Positions 40,503-48,000 of a stretch of 64,000 bases of DNA are shown piece after piece (the stretch's first letter is position 1; every line of letters starts with the position of its first letter). Both the position numbers and the translations under genes were made by a program. The DNA comes from Phycisphaerales bacterium (GTDB taxonomy: Bacteria; Planctomycetota; Phycisphaerae; Phycisphaerales; JAGLTS01). Under the pieces are notes generated by a model that was not told the DNA's origin, did not search any database, and saw only the letters and a list, made by a program, of their open reading frames with translations. The DNA lies in assembly GCA_023135165.1 (NCBI GenBank), contig JAGLTS010000011.1, positions 1 through 64,000 of the forward strand, read 5' to 3'.

Positions 40503-43500
40503 TCAGTGGCGGCGCTTCTTACCTTTGGGCCTGCGGTGTTTGGGTTTCGCCGCAGCCTCGACGGTGTCGGGTGGAACGGTGCCGGCGGCGGGCGCGGTGA
40601 AGCCTGCGCCGACGATGCCTGTGCCGGGTGTCGGGCCGTCGAGCAGCCCATCGCCTCGGCCCGGTTGACCCGCAGGCATCGCGCCGGGGACACGCCCGGG
40701 CGCACCCATCGCCGCAGGGGGTTGTGCAGCCCTCGGTTGGAGCTTCGCCTTGAAAATAATGTCGGTCACACGATCCCGAATGGCCTGCTTCATCTGCTCG
40801 AAGTACCGCGCACCTTCACGTTTATATTCGATCCGCGGATCCTGCTGGCTGAACGCGCGGTAGCTGATCGTCTCTCGCAACTGATCCATCGCATAGAGAT
40901 GATCCTTCCACGTCACATCCAGGATCTCAATCAGAACGTACTGCTCGAACTGCGTGATCTCGGAACGGACGAAACCTTCGATGATCTCGCGTATCTTCGC
41001 CGCTCGCTCTTCGCCTTCCAGTGCGAGGTCGTCGTCGGTGATCTCCAGACCGAAGCGCATCTTGAGGTGATCGCGGAGTTGCCCGGGATCGTTGAGCGCG
41101 ACGGCGTCGGCAACTTCCTTGTCAAGCCCATCCTGCTTGAACATCGCTTCGCCTGCCTTGACGATCTCATCGCGAATCTGCTGCGGCATCTTCGTGCGGA
41201 TGATCTTCTCATCCCATCCAAGGTTGAACTTCCAGTTGCTCCATTCCACAAGATTCGTCGCAGCGCGCCCGGGGTCTTGGCGCATGAGCGCCATCGTCAT
41301 GTCCATGATGTACTCAGCGGGATATGTAGCCTCCCGGATGTTGTACTTGTCGCGCGCCTGCGTAACGATCAGGTCGATACGCTCCTCATCAATTTCACAT
41401 TTGGCGAGCGCCTCCGGATCGACGCCGAACTCGAACTTGCTCTTCACCCACTTGCATACCTGCTGTTCACCATAGTGCTTCACGAGGAACTGATCGACAT
41501 CCTCGAGGTCCGTTCGGTCGATGGCTTCGAATGCAGCGTCGTTGAGTTTGCGCATCACCTCGGTCTGATCCATCTCGCGAACGACGTGCGGCTTCATCTC
41601 GACGTTGAACCTGCCCTTCGCCCACTCCGCCAGACCCTTGAGATTCCAGTCCACGGGGTCCACGCCATAGGGCATGTACTCGCCGAGCGTGACATCCACG
41701 GTATGGCGCGCTTCCGCCTTGGCTTCCTGCTTCAACCAGCGACCGACATCCTCCGCATCCTTGCCGCGCAGTCTCTCGATCTCGACAGCCCAACTGAGCT
41801 TGTCAACCGCCCACTCGCCGATGCAGGTCGGCACGTAGTCCTTGCTTAAGCACTCCGCAACTTTGTCGTCCACTGCCTCGTCAATGTATTGGAAAATCGT
41901 GTCCTTAACATTTCGTCCTTCGAGAATGTCCTGGCGCAGGCCATAGAAGAACCCTCGCTGGTACTCCATGACCTCGTCGTATTCGAGGACGTTCTTGCGG
42001 ATCATGAAGTTGCGTTCTTCGACCTTGCGTTGCGCGCGTTCAACGCTCTTGCTGAGCATGGGGTGCTCGATCGCGTCGCCTTCCTTCATGCCGAGCTTGG
42101 CGAGGACCTTCATGGTGATTTCGCCGGCGAACATCTTCATCAGATCGTCTTCAAGGCTGATGAAGAATCGGCTGGACCCGTCGTCGCCCTGGCGCCCGCT
42201 TCGTCCGCGAAGCTGGTTGTCGATGCGTCGCGACTCGTGTCGTTCGGTGCCGATCACGTGCAGCCCACCCATCTGTTCGACGTTGCTCCACAAGCGAAGT
42301 CGATGCAACTTGCACTGGCCGGTCGCGTCGAGTTCCGTGCGCAGCCCTTCATCGGAGAGGCCCGGGATCTTCTTTGTATCGAGCCATGTGTACCGCTCAG
42401 CCCAGGACTCAAGCAGCGCGCGGCTGATCTCATCGTCGCTCATCGCCTTGACCTGGCTTTGTCGCAACCCAAGTTGATTGGATGCGATCTTCCGATAGAC
42501 GGCAGCGAGTATCCGCTCTTCGCTCATGTCGGCGGTGATATCCTTGGGGCAGATGGCGGTCCGCTTCCAATGCTCGATGAGATCCTCGGGCGTGATCTTG
42601 GCGAGCATGATGTCCGTGCCGCGCCCCGCCATGTTGGTCGAAACGGTCACCGAGCCCAGCAGCCCCGCGTTGGCGATGATCGAAGCCTCGCGCTCGTGGT
42701 TCTTGGCGTTGAGGATCTCGTGCCTAACCGGGCTTTTGCGGCTGAGACGTTGCGAGAGTCGCTCGGATCTGTCGACGCTGGTCGTGCCCACCAGGACAGG
42801 CTGGCCCACTTCCTGGAATCTCTTGATCTCGTCGGCGATGGCTTCCCACTTGTCCTTCTCGCCGAGATAGACCAAGTCGTTGTGGTCACCCCGGATGAGC
42901 GGCATGTTGGTTGGGATGGAAACGACGTCGAGGTGGTAGATGTCATGGAACTCCTGCGCCTCGGTGTCAGCCGTGCCCGTCATGCCCGCGAGCCTGCGGT
43001 ACTGCTTGAAGTAGTTCTGGACAGTAATCGTGGCGAGGGTCTGCGTCTCCTCCTTGATCTTGACGCCTTCCTTGCATTCGATGGCCTGATGCAAGCCGTC
43101 TGACCACTGCCTGCCGACCATGAGCCGGCCCGTGAAGGCGTCGACGATGACAACTTCGGGTCCGTTGCCGATATCCTGAACGACATAGTCGCGGTCGCGC
43201 TGATATACGACGTGAGCGCGCAGCGATTGTTCGAGCAAGTGCGGGATGTCGATGTTCTCACCGACGTAAAATGAGCCGACATCAGCAGCTTCCTGCGCCC
43301 GGGCGATGCCTTCGTTCGTGAGTGTCGCCTGCTTGCGCTCCATTTCGACTTCGAAGAACTGCGTGTGCTCATCACGGATGGCTTCGAGTCTGGGAAGCTC
43401 AGCCTCGGCCTTCTCAAGCTCAGCCTTGAGCGCGGGGATGTCGGACTTGTCGCGCGCGTTGCGGATGTCGCCTTCCAAGCCTTTGATGCGGCGCTTGCAC

Positions 43501-44549
43501 TCCTCAACAGCCTTGTCCTTTTTCGTCCAATCCTTTTGCCTCTCGACGAGCTGTTGTGCGATCTCATCAGCCAGTGCATAGCGTGGGGCATCCTCGTGCG
43601 CCGCGCCGGAGATGATCAGCGGCGTCCGCGCTTCGTCGATCAGGATCGAGTCCACCTCATCGACGATGCAGAAGTCGCGGTGCTTCTGAACTTGGTCGGC
43701 GACGGATCGCTTCATGTTGTCACGCAGGTAGTCGAAGCCGAACTCACTGCTCGTCCCGTAGACGACATCGCAGTAGTACATCTGCTGCTTCACCGCTTCG
43801 GGCTGTTCGTGGATGGGCCTGATGGCGCCGACCGTGAGTCCCAGCGCGTGAAAGAAGGGGAATGTCCAGTCGCGGTCACGCTGCACGAGGTAATTGTTGA
43901 CCGTAACGACGTGACACTGCAAACCCTCCAGCGCAGCGAGATAGCACGACAGCGGGGCGACGATGGTCTTGCCTTCACCCGTCTTCATCTCGGAGATCTT
44001 GCCTTCATACAGCACCATTCCACCGATGAGCTGCACATCAAACGGCCGAGCGCGGTAGGGCGGCCTGGAGTCCGGGTATGCTTCGCGCACCGCCTGGTAG
44101 ACCTCGGGCGGGATGTCCACCGTGCGCCAACCGGGGACAGGCTCAGTGCATCCGAGCAGTAAGCCCTCCGTCGGCTGAGGTTCGATCGCATCCATCGCCG
44201 CCTTGGTCTGCTCGTAGAGCTTCCGCATATCAGACGGAAGGACCGATGGATCGAAGCTGCGCTTGGGGTTGAAGACCTCACGAATCCCAACGCCCCGATC
44301 CATCGCTTCACGCGCGACGGCGAACGCTTCGATGAGCAGTTCGGCCGCCTTGTCACCGCGTTCCAACCGCTCGCGAAACTCGTCGGACTTGGCGCGGAGC
44401 TGCGTGTCGGTGAGCTTCCGGATGTCGGGTTCGAGGGCTGTGATCGCTTCCACACGTGTGGTGTATCTTTTGACAAAGCGTTCGTTCCGCGTGCCGATGA
44501 ACTTGGTCATGATCGGCCCGATGAGCGGAATATCCTGGCTCTTCATCAT
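40503..44549 (-). CDS. secA: Preprotein translocase ATPase SecA, enlarged form
   Basis: A 1348-residue SecA, about 450 residues longer than the E. coli protein (901). It drives export through SecYEG. Walker A EMKTGEGKT (187-195), DEVDSILIDEARTPL, GMTGTADTE, MAGRGTDIML, GTERHESRRIDNQLRGRSGR are intact. Extra material lies at about 88-165 (before Walker A), at a coiled coil (about 335-400, KAVEECKRRIKGLEGDIRNA), ahead of GTERHE (about 60 residues) and in the helical scaffold/wing (about 200 residues). The tail is basic (KHRRPKGKKRRH) and lacks the Cys/His zinc motif that binds SecB. The first of two adjacent ATGs is used. Confidence 0.96.
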   Translation of the reverse strand: MMKSQDIPLIGPIMTKFIGTRNERFVKRYTTRVEAITALEPDIRKLTDTQLRAKSDEFRERLERGDKAAELLIEAFAVAREAMDRGVGIREVFNPKRSFDPSVLPSDMRKLYEQTKAAMDAIEPQPTEGLLLGCTEPVPGWRTVDIPPEVYQAVREAYPDSRPPYRARPFDVQLIGGMVLYEGKISEMKTGEGKTIVAPLSCYLAALEGLQCHVVTVNNYLVQRDRDWTFPFFHALGLTVGAIRPIHEQPEAVKQQMYYCDVVYGTSSEFGFDYLRDNMKRSVADQVQKHRDFCIVDEVDSILIDEARTPLIISGAAHEDAPRYALADEIAQQLVERQKDWTKKDKAVEECKRRIKGLEGDIRNARDKSDIPALKAELEKAEAELPRLEAIRDEHTQFFEVEMERKQATLTNEGIARAQEAADVGSFYVGENIDIPHLLEQSLRAHVVYQRDRDYVVQDIGNGPEVVIVDAFTGRLMVGRQWSDGLHQAIECKEGVKIKEETQTLATITVQNYFKQYRRLAGMTGTADTEAQEFHDIYHLDVVSIPTNMPLIRGDHNDLVYLGEKDKWEAIADEIKRFQEVGQPVLVGTTSVDRSERLSQRLSRKSPVRHEILNAKNHEREASIIANAGLLGSVTVSTNMAGRGTDIMLAKITPEDLIEHWKRTAICPKDITADMSEERILAAVYRKIASNQLGLRQSQVKAMSDDEISRALLESWAERYTWLDTKKIPGLSDEGLRTELDATGQCKLHRLRLWSNVEQMGGLHVIGTERHESRRIDNQLRGRSGRQGDDGSSRFFISLEDDLMKMFAGEITMKVLAKLGMKEGDAIEHPMLSKSVERAQRKVEERNFMIRKNVLEYDEVMEYQRGFFYGLRQDILEGRNVKDTIFQYIDEAVDDKVAECLSKDYVPTCIGEWAVDKLSWAVEIERLRGKDAEDVGRWLKQEAKAEARHTVDVTLGEYMPYGVDPVDWNLKGLAEWAKGRFNVEMKPHVVREMDQTEVMRKLNDAAFEAIDRTDLEDVDQFLVKHYGEQQVCKWVKSKFEFGVDPEALAKCEIDEERIDLIVTQARDKYNIREATYPAEYIMDMTMALMRQDPGRAATNLVEWSNWKFNLGWDEKIIRTKMPQQIRDEIVKAGEAMFKQDGLDKEVADAVALNDPGQLRDHLKMRFGLEITDDDLALEGEERAAKIREIIEGFVRSEITQFEQYVLIEILDVTWKDHLYAMDQLRETISYRAFSQQDPRIEYKREGARYFEQMKQAIRDRVTDIIFKAKLQPRAAQPPAAMGAPGRVPGAMPAGQPGRGDGLLDGPTPGTGIVGAGFTAPAAGTVPPDTVEAAAKPKHRRPKGKKRRH

Positions 44550-44692
44550 GGTGAGTCTGCTCGTTTGTATGTCATCGCACCCGACCGGCTTCCCGGATCA
44601 GGATGCAGTTGAGTTCGTTGTACTTGGGGATGATGCACCGGCCGATTACCTGCGCACAGCGCGGCGGTCGCCGGTCTCGGCTCGTTCGCGCG

Positions 44693-45091
44693 CTAGCAGA
44701 TCGGTGGCGGCAGATTGAGCAGTTGGCGCTCGCAACGGTGGATACCAAGCGGCGCGACGGGCGCATCCGCGGAGAGCGTCGTCGTGCAGCCGGTCGGCGG
44801 CGGAGCCGAGGGACGGGTCTGGGGCGTGACGCAATGAAGGCACACGATCGGGCGGTGCTGCTGCCTGACCTTGCGCGCCTCGCGGTGCCGTCTCGTCCGC
44901 TCCTGGACAACTTGGAGTGCGACCGGCCGATGCTCGGCGCAGAACAGTGCCTCGGAGCCGGCCAATGCAGTGGATCGACCGGACAGCGTCGCCGCCACGG
45001 TCATCAAGACCAGCAGCGTCGTCAGCGGGGTGGGCGACCGATCGGCCGACTGCCCTTGGGAGGTCCGATATTGTTCGTTCGCGGAAGTCAT
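44693..45091 (-). CDS. Hypothetical small membrane-anchored or secreted protein
   Basis: A 132-residue frame with a hydrophobic segment LTTLLVLMTVAATLSG (about 22-37) and five scattered cysteines (FCAEHRP, VCLHC, TGC, HRC). Its codons show the GC-rich third positions of real genes here. The start at 45091 has only a weak GGAC upstream. It lies between secA and a lipoprotein gene on the same strand. I do not recognise it, and it could be a chance frame. Confidence 0.45.
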   Translation of the reverse strand: MTSANEQYRTSQGQSADRSPTPLTTLLVLMTVAATLSGRSTALAGSEALFCAEHRPVALQVVQERTRRHREARKVRQQHRPIVCLHCVTPQTRPSAPPPTGCTTTLSADAPVAPLGIHRCERQLLNLPPPIC

Positions 45092-45201
45092 GTCGTCCAA
45101 AGCAAGTATCGTCACGATCGGTACGGAGAGCAAGGTCGCAGCACGCTACATGGGGCGCTTCTTTGTCTCGGCAGGCGGGCGGGAACCCTCCAAACGCCCA
45201 G

Positions 45202-45780
45202 CTACTCGGCCAGTGGAACCGAAACGAGCACAAATGCCCGCCACGTCGCATCATCGAGGCGTTGGGCATTCGCCATCTCTGTTTGGCAATCGGCTGCCAG
45301 GGTTTCCGCATTCGCGACGCCTTGCCGCTTCAGCTCGGCTGCCAGGATGCTGCGACCCGCTGCGAGCGAGGCGCGGTTGGCTGCGATGAGCGACCCGCCT
45401 TCGCCGAATGCCGTCGCTGTGAGGTGACCATCGCGGATCGTCGGTTCTTCGAGCCACCACTCCGGCCGATAGGCATCGGCTGTCGGGGCGGGGGCTGGGG
45501 TCTCGACACGTTCATCCGCTTGCTCCAGCTCCGCCGGTCTGGCGACGGGCGTGCTCGGCGCATCGAGTTGTGCAGCCCCTGGGGCATCGGCCTGCGTCAC
45601 CTGCTCAACAGGTGCGATCGAGTCGGCGGCCACGTCCGGCGGCTGGGGATCGGGCGTATCGGTCATCGGCGTGGAGGAACCTGCGGGCGTGTCCCCCCCG
45701 CCGCAACCCGTCATCGCAAGGATGAGAACGGAGAAGACGTGGGCGGCACGTCGGGCTGTCCGGGTGGATGCGTGGCTCAA
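45202..45780 (-). CDS. Putative lipoprotein, LPP20-like C-terminal region
   Basis: A 192-residue protein with a lipobox-like export signal (VLILAMTGCGGG; lipidated Cys about residue 26). A long Pro/Ala/Thr linker follows, then a compact domain (YRPEWWLEEPTIRDGHLTAT, then AANRASLAAGRSILAAEL) that resembles the LPP20/LPP-type fold by eye. Probably anchored to a membrane after processing by LspA. Function unknown. Confidence 0.7.
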   Translation of the reverse strand: MSHASTRTARRAAHVFSVLILAMTGCGGGDTPAGSSTPMTDTPDPQPPDVAADSIAPVEQVTQADAPGAAQLDAPSTPVARPAELEQADERVETPAPAPTADAYRPEWWLEEPTIRDGHLTATAFGEGGSLIAANRASLAAGRSILAAELKRQGVANAETLAADCQTEMANAQRLDDATWRAFVLVSVPLAE

Positions 45781-46051
45781 TGCGTACTCCTTCCGGCATC
45801 GTCATGTCGAGACCGACCAGTGTGCCCGGCGTGATGCGTTGACGCAATTGCGGAGGCTGGTGTGGGGGTCATGGTGGAAGCAAGGCGGTGTCCGAGGCCT
45901 TTTCCCAGGCCAGGGTGGTGGACGCGGCGGACGATTCGAGGGAAGATGCTGCCGTCTGAGTCTCAGCAGACCACAACGACCGGTCAAGGACCCAACGGGA
46001 TTCTGCCGATGCTCGTGTGCGGACTTACCCAAGTGGAAGGTGCAGCAGACT

Positions 46052-46864
46052 ATGACGATCCAAACGACGCTGAGTCGAGGCTGGCTGGTGCGAATGTCCA
46101 TCGTGATCGTGGTGGGCTTCGTCTTCGCCGTATGGGGCGTCTTCGACGCCACCGTGGCGTACCCGCGTCGCGGCGGGGAATACGCTGAGCACATGGAGAA
46201 AGTTTGGCTTGAAGTGCTCGACTCGGGGCACATGCTGACGACGGCCTGGCAACGCATCCAGGACCCGCAGGCACGGCTCGGTGAGCTGTCCGGACTGGTC
46301 GGCACCCCGGCTGAGGAAGCGGAGCGGGACTGGCTCGAGGCCTTGGCGATCATCGGCAAGGTGGATGACGCACTGCAAGGCGAGACTTCGCCGAGAGAGC
46401 GGCTTGATGTGCTCCGGCAGAGATTGCAGGGCAGACAGCAGCCCAAAAAACTCAATCCGTGGGACATCCCCAGCCAGTGGGCGATCGTCGTGGTCGGCGG
46501 CGTCATCGGTCTGTGGTGCAGCTTCCTGGTCTTCAAGGCGAGCCGGCTCACGTACAGGTTCGATGAGGAGGAGGGAATCCTGCGAATCAACGACCTGGCT
46601 GTCCCACTCGATGAAATGACCGGCATGGACAAGCGCCGCTGGCAAAAAAAGTCCATTGCCATGCTGCTCACCGCGGATGGCGCCAGCCACAAGCTCGATG
46701 CGTGGGTGTACGGCAAGCTCGAGGACATCATCGACATCCTCGACACGCATCTGGAAGGCGACGACGCGGAGAAGAGCGAGGCCGATGCCGCGCCTGAAGA
46801 CGAAACAGCACCAACCGATCCGGATGATGCGGGCGATGATGACGATGTGACCGAGCAGGAGTGA
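46052..46864 (+). CDS. Membrane protein with PH-like cytoplasmic domain (hypothetical)
   Basis: A 270-residue protein with membrane helices at about 13-33 and 152-172 enclosing a helical exported loop. After the second helix comes a strand-rich segment (ASRLTYRFDEEEGILRINDL, then SIAMLLTADGASHKLDAWVY) that recalls bacterial PH-like domains, then a very acidic tail (PDDAGDDDDVTEQE). ATG 46052 is the first start in frame with a GGAAGG upstream; the longer frame back to 45551 looks spurious. Function unknown. Confidence 0.7.
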   Translation: MTIQTTLSRGWLVRMSIVIVVGFVFAVWGVFDATVAYPRRGGEYAEHMEKVWLEVLDSGHMLTTAWQRIQDPQARLGELSGLVGTPAEEAERDWLEALAIIGKVDDALQGETSPRERLDVLRQRLQGRQQPKKLNPWDIPSQWAIVVVGGVIGLWCSFLVFKASRLTYRFDEEEGILRINDLAVPLDEMTGMDKRRWQKKSIAMLLTADGASHKLDAWVYGKLEDIIDILDTHLEGDDAEKSEADAAPEDETAPTDPDDAGDDDDVTEQE

Positions 46865-46912
46865 TTCAGCGGGCGCGTCATTCGACGCAGCGATCTCCCA
46901 AGAAGATGCGTG

Positions 46913-47419
46913 ATGTACTGGGTCTGGGCGAGTCTTGTTGCCTTGCTGGGCTTGGCCGGTCCGATCCTCACGATCATCGGCCTGCCTGGGACGTGGCTGC
47001 TGGTCGCCTTAATGCTACTGGGTCGGCTCGTTGATCCGCCGCTTTTTACGTGGTGGACGATCGGTATATGCGCCAGCCTGGCGTTGCTCGGCGAAGTGCT
47101 CGAAATGGCGAGCAGCGCCGTCGCGGTCCGTGCGGGCAAGGGGACTCGGCGGGGGATGATCTTCGCAATCATCGGGGGCATCATCGGTGCGATTGTTGCC
47201 ACGCCGTTCCCGCCGCCGATCATCGCCACGCTCGTCGGCGGGATGCTCGGCGCGGGCGCCGGCGCGATCATCGCTGAACTGAGCACCGGCAGAGCGCTGG
47301 GTGAAGCGACACGAACGGGCGGCGCAGCGGCGGCGGGCAAGCTCGCGGGCACGCTGAGCAAGTCACTGATCGCCGTCTTGATGTACGTGATCCTCGCCGT
47401 CGCAGCCTTCTGGCCTTGA
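46913..47419 (+). CDS. DUF456 family membrane protein
   Basis: A 168-residue, strongly hydrophobic protein with about four helices. IIGLPGTWLLVALMLLGRLV, GKGTRRGMIFAIIGGIIGAI and GGMLGAGAGAIIAEL match the glycine-rich DUF456 family, whose function is unknown. The ATG at 46913 follows a GTG that is also possible. It starts 48 nt after the PH-like membrane protein gene and is probably co-transcribed. Confidence 0.85.
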   Translation: MYWVWASLVALLGLAGPILTIIGLPGTWLLVALMLLGRLVDPPLFTWWTIGICASLALLGEVLEMASSAVAVRAGKGTRRGMIFAIIGGIIGAIVATPFPPPIIATLVGGMLGAGAGAIIAELSTGRALGEATRTGGAAAAGKLAGTLSKSLIAVLMYVILAVAAFWP

Positions 47420-47466
47420 CCGGTGAACCGGCTGGATTCGATCGCCGCAAGTTCGGCGGCGGGCGC

Positions 47467-47517
47467 GATGCGGGTTACACGCTGTGAAGCGAGCCGCGGC
47501 GTCCTCGCCAGCGGACC
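47467..47517 (-). repeat. Dispersed 51-bp repeat, copy 3 (with gene-end remnant)
   Basis: Reverse complement matches 30-80 at 45 of 51 positions. On the plus strand it begins with codons reading DAGYTL and a stop, parallel to the DAGYTW end of the sulfotransferase, although no sulfotransferase body lies upstream here. Confidence 0.75.
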
Positions 47518-47570
47518 CTGATGTGCACAGTGGTACCGCCTGTGGGTTCGCTCCGCGCAGGCGCGATGAA

Positions 47571-47590
47571 CCCCATGTTGCCACATGGGG
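47571..47590 (+). terminator. Hairpin after the DUF456 gene
   Basis: CCCCATGT and ACATGGGG form a perfect 8-bp stem with a TGCC loop. No T-run; could be a terminator for the upstream membrane protein pair. Confidence 0.45.
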
Positions 47591-47703
47591 CTGGGATCGA
47601 GGATGTCCCGCGCGTCGTTATAAGCTGCGTGAAGTCCTTGCGGCTGACCGGGCCGACGTCTTCAGCAGGGCGACCACCCGTGGCGACGTGCTGGTGAAAC
47701 TGG

Positions 47704-47737
47704 CCCTTCGATGTGTGTCGTGAGAGACATCGAAAGG
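47704..47737. repeat. Inverted repeat (stem-loop)
   Basis: TTCGATGT (47707-47714) and ACATCGAA (47727-47734) pair perfectly, extended by CC/GG beyond one mismatch, with a 12-nt loop. Operator or RNA hairpin; role unknown. Confidence 0.5.
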
Positions 47738-47855
47738 CGCAACCTTACACCCGCCGAACATTTAGGGGTCTCCACAGCGCAGGTCAAGCTACGCTTTCTG
47801 GGTGGCGCGCATCACAGCCTCGTCTGGCAAGGCGAGGTTCGTCGCGCAAGTGCGT

Positions 47856-47880
47856 CCCCACCCCCACCCCACCCCACCCC
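47856..47880 (-). other. G-quadruplex motif, five G-runs
   Basis: The plus strand carries five C-runs of 4-5 separated by single A residues. The minus strand therefore has five G4-G5 runs with 1-nt T loops, a near-ideal quadruplex sequence, about 40 bp upstream of the -35 box of the DUF2339 gene. Confidence 0.8.
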
Positions 47881-47918
47881 TCGGAGTGGGGGTATTCGAC
47901 AAAAAAGGTAGAATTCCC

Positions 47919-47947
47919 TTGTCGCGGGGCCGACGATGTGGTATGTT
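47919..47947 (+). promoter_or_regulatory. Promoter TTGTCG-N17-TATGTT
   Basis: TTGTCG (47919-47924) and TATGTT (47942-47947) with 17-nt spacing, 53 nt before the DUF2339 gene, which has a GGGAGG ribosome binding site. Confidence 0.6.
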
Positions 47948-48000
47948 AGTAGGTGCTAGGCTAGTGGATGCTATCGAATGCCGCGTCGGGAGGATGACCC

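Larger units (their letters stand above)
47420..48000. other. Intergenic region, 581 bp, rich in structure
   Basis: Contains dispersed repeat copy 3 (47467-47517), a perfect hairpin (47571-47590), a longer near-perfect hairpin (47704-47737), a minus-strand G-quadruplex motif (47856-47880) and the promoter of the DUF2339 gene (47919-47947). No ORF in it looks genuine. Confidence 0.65.

Noticed and set aside
41889-43103. 404-codon plus-strand frame inside secA
   Set aside because: Antisense to conserved SecA motifs; composition is that of a reversed coding frame.
47856-47892. C-rich tract as a CRISPR or tandem-repeat array
   Set aside because: Only short homopolymer runs without spacers; better described as a quadruplex motif with an adjacent small hairpin.
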